A DNA stretch of 18,035 nucleotides from Pseudobdellovibrionaceae bacterium (GTDB lineage Bacteria; Bdellovibrionota; Bdellovibrionia; Bdellovibrionales; JAMPXM01), in NCBI GenBank assembly GCA_022843085.1, contig JALHOI010000014.1, positions 1 through 18,035 of the forward strand. Reading direction: 5' to 3'. Below are positions 7,448 to 15,700 of this stretch, piece by piece (within the stretch, counting starts at the first letter, position 1; each line of letters starts with the position of its first letter). The position numbers were made by a program, and so were the translations under genes. The notes below the pieces were generated by a model, which did not search any database, was not told the origin of the DNA, and saw nothing but the letters and a program-made list of their open reading frames with translations.

Positions 7448-8902
7448 GCTTTTACCGAGTGCGACTGCTTCGTTGCGGGCGAATGGATTCGCGGCGAGCA
7501 CGGCGTTCACAAAATTGCGTCGCCTCAATCGGGCCGAGAGATCGGCCGATACTCGATTCCATCGATCGGGCAAATTGCGACGTCGATCGAAGCGGCAGCG
7601 CTCGCGCAGAAAGATTGGGCAAGACTTCCGATTAAAGAGCGAAGCCGCGTCTTGTTCAACTTTCGCAACATTCTGCTGCGCGACCTCGAAGCGATTGCAG
7701 AATTGAAAAGTTCTGAAAGCGGCAAGACTCTGGCCGAGGGCCGCGCTGGGCTGATGAAGGGTATTGAAGTTCTGGAGTTCGCGCTTTCAATTCAAAATCT
7801 TGATCTGGGCGGCAAGGTTGAAATTTCTCGCGGAGTCACGTGCGAGTATCGTCGCGAGCCCCTCGGTGTCGTTGCCAACATCACACCGTTTAATTTTCCG
7901 GCGATGGTGCCGATGTGGACGATTCCGATCGCCTTGGCTCTTGGCAATGCTTATGTCTGGAAGCCGTCTGAAAAAACGCCTTTGACGGCGCGTCGCATAG
8001 CCGACGCGCTCAAAGAGGCGGGGCTTCCAGCCGGGCTCTTCACTGTGCTTCATGGCGGCGAGGCGACCGTTTCATCGATCATCGATCATCCACAGGTCAA
8101 GGCGATTGGCTTTGTTGGCTCGACGAAAATTGCGAAACTCGTGTATCAGCGAGCTACGAACTTAGGGAAGCGCGCGCTGGCTTTGGGCGGGGCAAAGAAC
8201 CATATTATTCTTCTTCCCGATGCGAACATTGAACTGAGCGGCGCCGGAATTTCAGACTCGTTCACCGGTTGTGCTGGGCAACGCTGCATGGCAGCGTCAG
8301 TTTTGCTCGCCGTTGGCGACGTCAAAAACCACATCGAGAAAATTGTCGCTCGCGCGTCGTCTCTCGAGCTTGGAAAAGACATGGGCGCGATGATTACGAA
8401 AGATCAGGTCGCCTTCTTGCGCGACGCTATTTCGCGCGCTGAAAAAGCGGGGGCTCGCGTGCTTCTCGACGGACGCCTCGCGAAAGCTCCAAAGGGTATG
8501 GAAGACGGAAATTGGCTTGGCCCCACAATTCTCGATCAGGTTCAACCCGGCTCAGAAGCGGCGACAGTTGAACTTTTCGGGCCTATCTTAAGCATCGTGC
8601 ATTGCAAAGACATAAGTGAAGCGATCGCGATTGAAAACCGAAATGACTATGGCAACGCCTGCAGCGTCTTCACGATGAGTGGCCCGCTGGCCGACCGGGT
8701 TGTGCGTGAGGCCTCAACCGGCATGGTTGGCGTGAATGTCGGGGTACCGGTGCCGCGCGAACCTTTCTCGTTTGGTGGCGTCAATGCTTCGAAGTTTGGC
8801 CACGGCGATATCACGGGACATCAAAGTTTAGACTTCTGGTCGGACATCAAAAAAGTGACGACCAAATGGGAACGGCAACACGACTCGAACTGGATGTCGT
8901 AA
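7445..8902 (+). CDS. mmsA: Methylmalonate/malonate-semialdehyde-type dehydrogenase (CoA-acylating ALDH family)
   Basis: The 485-residue NAD-dependent aldehyde dehydrogenase has the typical Rossmann and catalytic segments: ITPFNFPAMVPMW, KPSEKTPLTA, then FVGSTKIAKLVY. The motif that in ordinary ALDHs reads ELGGK, with the general-base Glu, is here LGGAKNH, and the catalytic loop is GQRCMA with Cys281. Both are hallmarks of the CoA-acylating MmsA/IolA branch, which has no need of that Glu because CoA rather than water releases the acyl group. Members convert methylmalonate or malonate semialdehyde to propionyl- or acetyl-CoA plus CO2. The consensus GERCMA has Gln in place of Glu. As first gene of a set with URC1, URC4, a uracil phosphoribosyltransferase and a uridine kinase, it plausibly consumes the C3 semialdehyde left from the pyrimidine ring; that is inference. 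Valine or inositol breakdown enzymes, the usual partners, are not nearby. URC1 starts nine bases after its stop. Confidence 0.88.
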   Translation: MAFTECDCFVAGEWIRGEHGVHKIASPQSGREIGRYSIPSIGQIATSIEAAALAQKDWARLPIKERSRVLFNFRNILLRDLEAIAELKSSESGKTLAEGRAGLMKGIEVLEFALSIQNLDLGGKVEISRGVTCEYRREPLGVVANITPFNFPAMVPMWTIPIALALGNAYVWKPSEKTPLTARRIADALKEAGLPAGLFTVLHGGEATVSSIIDHPQVKAIGFVGSTKIAKLVYQRATNLGKRALALGGAKNHIILLPDANIELSGAGISDSFTGCAGQRCMAASVLLAVGDVKNHIEKIVARASSLELGKDMGAMITKDQVAFLRDAISRAEKAGARVLLDGRLAKAPKGMEDGNWLGPTILDQVQPGSEAATVELFGPILSIVHCKDISEAIAIENRNDYGNACSVFTMSGPLADRVVREASTGMVGVNVGVPVPREPFSFGGVNASKFGHGDITGHQSLDFWSDIKKVTTKWERQHDSNWMS

Positions 8903-8911
8903 GGTGAAAAA

Positions 8912-10171
8912 ATGATCGGTGCAAACAATCAAGGGCGTCACATTATCTTGGCGTCACACAGCAATCTGAAATTTAAAGAAACGCTGCCCATTCGTTGGGG
9001 AGCCAAAAGTCCGATCGAACGCGGGCCCGTCGTTGCGTCGGTGACAAATACCAAAGCGCGCAACGCCATCGGCGCTCACAGCGGCAGCTACACCGTCTAC
9101 CGAGCTCTGTCGATTGCGAGTGGAAAGTTTCCGCCTCAACATCGACCCGACCTCGACAACACGCAAAGTCCGGTCGAGATCGGGCCTTTTCCGTCGTGGT
9201 ACGATTCGACAAAACTTGTGTCGCTGGATCCGTGGGGACTTGATCCGAAAGTGAACTTCAAGTCACTTTTCGACGAGGGTTACGATATTCGCCCATCGAT
9301 TGCTGTGACTCAGGCGCATCTGCAAATTCTAGAGATCAGCGAGGCGATAAAGCTTGGTCGCTTGAAGCCCGATGGGAAAGTCGTTCTCGAAAACGGGGAT
9401 GTGAAGGTGACGAAAGTCGCCATCGAACCTGTTTGGTATTTGCCAGGAATGGCCGCCCGAATCGGAGTCGAAGAGGGCGAACTTCGACGGATTTTGTTTC
9501 AAGAAACCGGTGGCATGTACCCCGAGTTTATCACTCGGCCTGACCTGAAGGTTTGGTTGCCGCCAATTGGCAGCACCACGGTCTATATTTTTGGAGCACC
9601 AGCTGATCTCGCCAACCCAAAAATCGAACTCACGTGCCGTGTTCACGATGAGTGCAACGGTTCGGACGTCTTTGGTTCTGACATCTGTACCTGCCGACCC
9701 TATTTGATGTACGGAATCGAAGATGCCGCGCGCACCGCTCAAAAAGGTGGAGTTGGTTTCATCGCGTACTACCGCAAAGAGGGGCGCGCGCTTGGAGAAG
9801 TGACAAAGTTTCTGGTTTACAATGCCCGTAAAAGACAAAAGGGTGGCGATACGGCTGCGACTTACTTTCACCGCACCGAGTGTGTCGCCGGAACAGAAGA
9901 TGCTCGCTTTCAAGAGTTCATGCCGGATATTTTGCATTTCTTTGGAATTTCGAAAATTCACAATCTGCATTCGATGAGCAACATGAAATACGATGCTATT
10001 GTTGGAAGCGGCATCGAAGTCGTGAACCGAATTTCGATTCCGGACCACTTGATTCCGAAGGATGCTCAAGTCGAGATGGAAGCCAAGAAAGCGGCAGGCT
10101 ACTTCACAGAGGAAGCGAAAAAATCCGAATCTGAACTTAAAAAAGTCAAAGGTCGAAATATCGATGAGTAG
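8912..10171 (+). CDS. urc1: URC1 uracil-catabolism protein (GTP cyclohydrolase II-related)
   Basis: This 419-residue protein has a C-terminal GTP cyclohydrolase II-like domain (about 240-400) behind a long N-terminal region of about 200 residues that riboflavin-pathway RibA lacks. The zinc ligands are intact: Cys248, Cys259 and Cys261 in HDEC...DICTC, with the C-x10-C-x-C spacing of GTP cyclohydrolase II. RKEGRALGEVTKF replaces the RibA RQEGRGIG stretch, and Asp330 and Arg332 line up with the catalytic Asp/Arg pair of RibA. The RibA LTNNPKK element is replaced by SMSNMKYD (354-361). Together with N-terminal landmarks (RNAIGAHSGSY, SLDPWG, AIEPVWYLPG, FGAP), this is URC1, required for uracil catabolism in Lachancea kluyveri; the ring-opening step at nucleotide level is the proposed role. 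AAGGTG (8901-8906) is five bases before the ATG. The gene ends inside the start of URC4. It is not expected to be a riboflavin gene. Confidence 0.93.
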   Translation: MIGANNQGRHIILASHSNLKFKETLPIRWGAKSPIERGPVVASVTNTKARNAIGAHSGSYTVYRALSIASGKFPPQHRPDLDNTQSPVEIGPFPSWYDSTKLVSLDPWGLDPKVNFKSLFDEGYDIRPSIAVTQAHLQILEISEAIKLGRLKPDGKVVLENGDVKVTKVAIEPVWYLPGMAARIGVEEGELRRILFQETGGMYPEFITRPDLKVWLPPIGSTTVYIFGAPADLANPKIELTCRVHDECNGSDVFGSDICTCRPYLMYGIEDAARTAQKGGVGFIAYYRKEGRALGEVTKFLVYNARKRQKGGDTAATYFHRTECVAGTEDARFQEFMPDILHFFGISKIHNLHSMSNMKYDAIVGSGIEVVNRISIPDHLIPKDAQVEMEAKKAAGYFTEEAKKSESELKKVKGRNIDE

Positions 10172-11411
10172 TTTGCCCGGAGATTTGAAGTTATCTGAAG
10201 AAGATGTCGATTACCTGTTGTCGCCGCGGGCCATCCGAGACCGCGCCGAAGCGATTTACGACTTTACGATTCGCGGGAACGGTTTTTTTAATATTCACGA
10301 AGATCGTTTTCAGCCCACGGTAAAATTCGTTTTGGATGTCATTCACCAGAAGTACCCAGACATTAATATTCCGTTTCACTCGCGATGGGGACATTTTAGG
10401 GCTGGAAATGTCGACCGACCCGCGCAGTTTAAAAAATTGAATGTATCCTTGGACCCACTCGAGCGAGCGCGAACTGAGCTTGATCTCGTGATCACGTCGG
10501 TGCTGCTTGATGCGGGCGCCGGTGCTGCGTGGTCTTTTCGCGAAGCCGAGACTCAAGCGAGTTTTGCAAGGTCGGAAGGCTTGGGCGTTGCCAGTTACCA
10601 CATGTTTTTAAGCGGCGTTATGAGTCACAACCGCAAGTCACAGCGTGCCGATGCGTCGGGGCTTGGCCAGATCACCGTCAAAGATGTGAACGAGTTTTTT
10701 CAAGTGACGACTCAAAACCCTCTCGTCGGGGTCGAAGGTCGCGTTGCGCTCTTAAACGGACTCGGTCGCGCTGTCCAGAACACCGCACGTTTCAAAGATC
10801 ATCGGCCGGGGAATATCGTCGACTACTTAATTTCTAAACACGGAAACTCTATACCAGCGACCGCGATCTTGCGTGCGGTTCTTGACGGTTTCGGTGCCAT
10901 CTGGCCCGGACGTCTTCAGACGACGGGAAATTACGGTACGATCAATCTTGGCGATATGTGGAGGCATTCAAAGCTGGCCCCACAAGATTTAATCGATTCG
11001 CTTGTGCCGATTCATAAGCTTTCGCAGTGGATGACTTACTCGTTGATTGAACCGATGCTGGACGCCGGCCTCACGGTGACCGGAGTTTCAGACCTCACCG
11101 GTCTTGCCGAGTACCGGAACGGTGGGCTGCTTGTTGATATGGGATTACTTTCGCTTCGCGATCACAAGAATTTGACGACGCCGTGGCGACCCGATTCGGA
11201 CCTCATCATCGAGTGGCGAGCTCTGACTGTGTATTTTCTCGACCGTATCGGCCATGAGGTACAAAGAGCGCTTGGCATGTCGCCCGAGGAGTTTCCCTTG
11301 GCGAAAGTGCTTGAGGGTGGAACTTGGTGGGCCGGCCGCTTCATCGCAAAAGAAAAGCGGGCAAGTGCCGAGCCTCCGCTCAATATTGTCAGCGACGGAA
11401 CAGTTTTTTAA
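10164..11411 (+). CDS. urc4: URC4 uracil-catabolism protein (DUF1688)
   Basis: The 415-residue protein shows the DUF1688 landmarks: LLSPRAIRDRAEAIYDF near the N-terminus, HSRWGHFRAG, GAGAAWSFREA, RPGNIVDYL, and the C-terminal GGTWWAGRFIAKEKR followed by IVSDGTVF. URC4 is genetically required with URC1 for uracil breakdown in Lachancea kluyveri; its reaction is not established from sequence and it has no familiar catalytic motif. It has no signal peptide or membrane segment, so it is cytoplasmic. The start chosen is ATG 10164, which overlaps the URC1 stop by eight bases (ATGAGTAG) and implies translational coupling. The frame stays open upstream to an ATG at 10062, but that would bury 110 bases in URC1 and add a lysine-rich, non-homologous tail. 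Only a weak AAAGG (10148-10152) precedes it. Confidence 0.92.
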   Translation: MSSLPGDLKLSEEDVDYLLSPRAIRDRAEAIYDFTIRGNGFFNIHEDRFQPTVKFVLDVIHQKYPDINIPFHSRWGHFRAGNVDRPAQFKKLNVSLDPLERARTELDLVITSVLLDAGAGAAWSFREAETQASFARSEGLGVASYHMFLSGVMSHNRKSQRADASGLGQITVKDVNEFFQVTTQNPLVGVEGRVALLNGLGRAVQNTARFKDHRPGNIVDYLISKHGNSIPATAILRAVLDGFGAIWPGRLQTTGNYGTINLGDMWRHSKLAPQDLIDSLVPIHKLSQWMTYSLIEPMLDAGLTVTGVSDLTGLAEYRNGGLLVDMGLLSLRDHKNLTTPWRPDSDLIIEWRALTVYFLDRIGHEVQRALGMSPEEFPLAKVLEGGTWWAGRFIAKEKRASAEPPLNIVSDGTVF

Positions 11412-11441
11412 TCCCGACTTACGAAGAGAGAAGCAGTTCAG

Positions 11442-12083
11442 ATGACTTCGAAACATAAAAATTTGACGATTGTTGACCATCCGCTTTTACGACACAAACT
11501 TGGTTACCTTCGCGATAAAGAGACGAGCTCGGCCGAGTTTCGTGAACTGGTCAAAGAGATCAGTCGAATTCTCGCGCATGAAGTGATGCGTGATTGGCGA
11601 GAAATGCGAAAAGTCGACATCGAAACTCCCATCGCTAAAGCAACTGTTGAGCGCATCGCGAATCCTCCGGTCGTTGTGTCGATTATGCGCGCGGGCAATG
11701 GAATGCTTGACGCTGTGTTGTCGATGCTGCCGTTTGCTTCGACAGGCTTCATTGGCGTTTACCGCGATAAATTTATCCACTCGACGGTGGAGTACTATTT
11801 TAAAATGCCGAGCGACATTCAGGGAAAGACCGCGATTCTTTGCGATCCGTTGGTAGCAACGGCCGAAACGGCGATCGCGGCCATCGAGCGACTGAAGAGC
11901 TATGAAGTGGCGAGTATTAAAATTTTATCGATTCTGATCAGTGATTATGCGGCCCGAAAGATTGCAGAGGTGCACCCCGATGTTCAAATTTTCGCCGTGA
12001 ACGTCGAGAGCGAGATGAACGATCAAGGGTATCTCGTACCGGGCCTAGGGGATGCGGGTGACCGACTCTACCAGACCAAGTAA
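11442..12083 (+). CDS. upp: Uracil phosphoribosyltransferase, URC-associated
   Basis: The enzyme makes UMP and pyrophosphate from uracil and PRPP. The 213-residue length is normal for Upp. Recognisable parts are the N-terminal DHPLLRHKLGYLRDKETSS, SIMRAGNGML, FIGVYRDK, YYFKMP, and the uracil-binding C-terminus YLVPGLGDAGDRLYQTK, almost identical to E. coli Upp there. The PRPP loop is odd: E. coli Upp has DPMLATGGS, whereas here Asp135 begins DPLVATAETA, so the two glycines and the Ser that cradle the 5'-phosphate become Ala141-Glu142-Thr143. This could mark a URC-specific subfamily or altered kinetics. It starts 30 bases after URC4 with a weak purine-rich site (GAAGAGAG around 11423-11430). 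In the yeast pathway the equivalent gene is URC6, so activation of uracil to UMP before ring opening fits. Its 3' end overlaps the uridine kinase start. Confidence 0.93.
   Translation: MTSKHKNLTIVDHPLLRHKLGYLRDKETSSAEFRELVKEISRILAHEVMRDWREMRKVDIETPIAKATVERIANPPVVVSIMRAGNGMLDAVLSMLPFASTGFIGVYRDKFIHSTVEYYFKMPSDIQGKTAILCDPLVATAETAIAAIERLKSYEVASIKILSILISDYAARKIAEVHPDVQIFAVNVESEMNDQGYLVPGLGDAGDRLYQTK
12047..12060 (+). promoter_or_regulatory. Shine-Dalgarno inside upp favouring a GTG start for uridine kinase
   Basis: AGGGG at 12047-12051 is immediately followed by ATG (12052-12054) and, six bases further, by an in-frame GTG (12058-12060). Zero spacing makes the ATG a poor start. The GTG has near-ideal spacing and may be the true one. 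Confidence 0.45.
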
Positions 12084-12738
12084 GCCGCTGGATCGGCTTA
12101 CCCAAGACGGTCGGACGCAAGATCGGCCTCTGGTGATTGGTGTTGCGGGTGGCAGTGGGTCTGGCAAGACTTATTTTGCCGAAGCACTTCGCCGCGAGCT
12201 TGGTGAAAAGTTTTGCGAAATCATCTATCAGGACAGCTTCTATATCGATCAGTCTTCGCGATTTGATTTTGATGGAGGCTCGGTCAATTTTGATCATCCC
12301 GATGCAATCGACTTTGCTCTTTTGGCCGAACGAATCCGCGGTTTAAAAAGCCTGAAGAGTGTCGAGATTCCGATTTACGACTTTGTGACTCACTCGCGCA
12401 AAACCGAAACGGTTCGGGTTGATCCTAAGCCCGTTGTGGTGGTTGACGGAATTCTCATCTTTCATTCTGCAGAGGTTCGAGAGCTTTTCGACGAACTTAT
12501 TTTCTTTGATACCAACGAAGCGCTTCGGTACCAGCGCCGTCTATCGCGCGACGTCAACAGTCGCGGACGAACGCCTGAAGGTGTGAAGAACCAGTTCTTA
12601 AAACAGGTCAAGCCGATGCATGACGAATTTGTCGAGCCTTCAAAGGCCTATGCCGATACGCTTGTTTGTGATGTTGGTGAATTCGACGGAGTCCTTCAGG
12701 CTTACTGCGAAAAACTGAAAACGATGTGCCGAAACTAG
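12052..12738 (+). CDS. udk: Uridine kinase
   Basis: Udk phosphorylates uridine (and usually cytidine) to the monophosphate with ATP or GTP. Counting from ATG 12052 (228 residues), the P-loop GGSGSGKT is at 33-40. YQDSFYIDQ and NFDHPDAID follow as in Udk, then IPIYDFVTHSRKTETV, DGILIF, the Arg-rich lid RRLSRDVNSRGR, and FVEPSKAYAD. E. coli Udk is about 213 residues, so an N-terminal tail of some 15-20 residues is extra. The start is uncertain: ATG 12052 directly abuts AGGGG (12047-12051), whereas GTG 12058 sits six bases after it, a far better spacing, and trims only two residues. Either start overlaps upp by 26-32 bases in another frame, implying coupling. With Upp it feeds UMP from both uracil and uridine to the pathway. 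The alpha-2-macroglobulin gene starts 12 bases after its stop. Confidence 0.93.
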   Translation: MRVTDSTRPSKPLDRLTQDGRTQDRPLVIGVAGGSGSGKTYFAEALRRELGEKFCEIIYQDSFYIDQSSRFDFDGGSVNFDHPDAIDFALLAERIRGLKSLKSVEIPIYDFVTHSRKTETVRVDPKPVVVVDGILIFHSAEVRELFDELIFFDTNEALRYQRRLSRDVNSRGRTPEGVKNQFLKQVKPMHDEFVEPSKAYADTLVCDVGEFDGVLQAYCEKLKTMCRN

Positions 12739-12750
12739 GGAGAAGTCGAA

Positions 12751-15700
12751 ATGCTAGCCAGAGCGCAAAACTTTGGATTTCTATTTTTAGCGTTGCTGTT
12801 CGTTGTGTCAATTTCAACGCCAATTTCATCGGCTGCATTTGCTTCGGCGAAACCGGCGCCCTCCCTGCCAACGCCGCAAACGACGGCGGCCGCGACCTCG
12901 GGATTGTGGGCGGAGGTTGATAAATTAATCAATGAACAAAAGTTTCAGGCGGCGCTCGACAAAACTCGAGAAATTTTAAACAGCGCAAAGCAATCGGCGA
13001 AGAATTCGCCCAAGAATTCGCCCAAAAATTCGCCCAAAAATTCAGAGAGCGCGCGAGTTTGGAGCGAAGCTCAGATCAGAGCCTCTCAACTTCAGGTTGG
13101 TCTTCACGGCTATGAAGCGGCTGTTCGCGACCTGAAGGATCAAGCCTGGCCGGATGATCCCTCGGGACGTCTGCTGCTGAATCTCTATTACGCACATTCG
13201 CTGATGGCTTATCAACAAGCCTACGGCTGGGAGATCAGTTCGCGCGAGAAGACTGTATCAACTGAAAAGGTCGATCTTAAAGCTTGGACAAAAGGTCAGA
13301 TCGGCGAAGAAATCAGTCGAAATTTTGACGAGATCATGAAGAATTCATCGTCCTTAAGTCTGCCGGCTCCTGATTTCTTTGGCACCTATATTCAGCGAAA
13401 CACCTATCCTAAGGAAGTTCGCCCGGTCCTGCGTGATCTTGTTGTCTACATGGCGGCCCAACACCTTGCGAACGCCCAGTATTGGACGCCGCGCGAGAGC
13501 AACGAGGTCTACAAGCTCGATGCCGAAGCTCTGACATCACGAACTCCATCGGAACGAAGTGCTGCTGCCGATTCGACCCGACATCCGATCGAAAAGCTCG
13601 CCTCGTGGCTTGGCGAACACGCACTCTTTCACGAGAAGGCGGGCCGCAGAGAGGCGGCACTCGAGGCTCGCTACGTTTTGTTCGAGACTCTGCACACTGC
13701 TATGACTGAATCTGCAGACCGCACGATTTTGCGGCGAGGTCTGAAATCGGTCCAAGATAAAAATCGTGATCTTTCATGGTGGGCCCGCGGCCAGGCTCTC
13801 GTGGCCGAGTTCATTCGAAATGAAGACCGCCCGGGACGATTGATTGATGTGCGGCGCGAAGCCGAAGCGGGGTTCAAGGCTTACCCCGAAAGCGTCGGCG
13901 GTAAGATGTGCCAGACGATCGTCTTTGACATTGATCAGCCGAGTTACTCGATGACGTCTATGAGTTCAGACAACCTCTCGAAACGCTCGTTACTGGTTCA
14001 ATATAGAAACCTACGAAAGCTGTATTTCCGTGCGTACTCTTTTGATCTCGAAGCGAACACAAAAGCCGTGCGAAACGGTGCGAATATTTTATCGCTCGAG
14101 CTTCTGCGGCGGTCATTTTTAGACTCGAAGCTTACGCCGATCGCCGAGTGGAGTGTCGATCTTCAGGCGACGCCTGATTTCTCCAACCATCGAAAGTTCG
14201 TGACACCCGTTTTAAAGAAACCTGGTGTGTACGTTATCGTTTCAAGCAGCCGAAGCGACTTTTCTGGCAGTAACGACATTGTGCAGGCTCTTCCAGTTGT
14301 CATCTCAGATCTCGTCCTAGCGACCGCTTCGTCGTCGACCAAATCGGTCGAGGCCCTTGTTTTGTCTGGTGAGAAGGGAACAACGGTCTCGGGTGCAGAA
14401 GTCAGTCTCTATCGTTTCGCCTGGAACTCGGCCTCAGAACTTGTTGAGAAGAAAGTGACCACCGCGGATGGCGCGGTTGTCTTCAGTGAACCATCGAAAT
14501 CGAGTCAACAGTACTTTAGCTATTTCATGGTGGCCAAGAAAGGCGATCATGTCGCGCTTGAGCTTGATCGTCTCTATTTCGGAACTTCAAGTCGAGTGAC
14601 GTCGGCGTCGGCTTCTTTCGTCTACACCGACCGCGCCGTTTACCGACCGGGGCAAAAAGTTTTTTGGAAGGTCGCCGCCTATAGCGGTAATCCCGACACG
14701 GGCCAGTACAAAGTGGCATCGAAGGGCGCGGTGGTCTCGGTACAAATTTATGACCCGAATAACCAGGTCGCCGAAATAAAAGAGGTCAAAGTCGGAGAGT
14801 TCGGAACCGCGTCAGGTCAGTTTATCGTGCCGACGGGGCGGCCGCTTGGCTCGTGGCGGGTTCAATCGACTGGCCTTCATCCAGGCGTCGCGTACGTGCG
14901 AGTCGAAGAGTACAAGCGCCCGACGTTTGAAGCGAGCTTCAAAGAAGCGAAAGAGCCGCTCAGACTTAATCGAAGAGTGCGGCTGTTGGGCGAAGCCAAA
15001 TACTACTTTGGACAGCCTGTCACGGGCGGTTCTGTTTCGTGGCAAGTCACACGTCGTGAGCAGGTCCCAGATTGGTGGGGGTATCGATCGTGGGGCCGCG
15101 GGCGTTCTCGCTTCACGAATTTAGTTGGCCAAGGCGAGACAGTCGCATCTGGCACATCAGAGTTAAAAGCCGATGGCACATTTGAAGTCGAGTTTACACC
15201 TTCAGCCGATGAGAGAAAGGCCGAGTCCAGCGAGGGCCTTACATATAACTTTGCAGTCGAAGCCAACGTGACAGACGAAGGCGGTGAGACTCGAACGGCA
15301 TCTCGATCGTTTCGCCTCGGGTTCGTGTCGGTTGAGGGAACTCTCAATTGGAGCGAAACTTATTTTAAGACGGACTCGCCTTTAAAGCTGTCTGTCTCGC
15401 TTCGCAGTCTCGACGGCACGTCACGTTCGGGTCGGGGAAAGTACCGTGTTTTTCGATTGAAACAGCCGCTTTCCGCAAGTCTTCCATCAGAACTCGGGCG
15501 CGATAGCCTCAATCAAGTGCCCGACTATTCTGGAGCAACGAACGCGGCCGACTTCGAAAAATTTGGCACGCCCGACGATCGAAAGCGCGCCCGTTGGGAA
15601 ACTGATTTCTCGTGGACGACGATCGCATCGACCTGGAGTGACGACATTGAAATCGCAAGTGGTTCACTTCAGCATCTTGAAGATGGGGTCGCAAAGCTCG

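Noticed and set aside
9329..10069. 246-codon minus-strand open frame opposite urc1
   Set aside because: It is antisense to conserved URC1 motifs on the plus strand, has no ribosome site and its translation shows no family motif or signal.
10062..10163. Upstream extension of urc4 to ATG 10062
   Set aside because: It would lie wholly within urc1 and encodes a Lys-rich tail without resemblance to DUF1688; ATG 10164 gives the family's normal N-terminus.
8912..10171. Reading urc1 as a riboflavin biosynthesis ribA gene
   Set aside because: The length, long N-terminal region, SMSNMKYD in place of LTNNPKK and the urc4/upp/udk neighbours point to URC1; no other rib gene is present.
13000..13044. CRISPR-like repeat array
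   Set aside because: The units are contiguous 12-mers without spacers and code for KNSP in frame.
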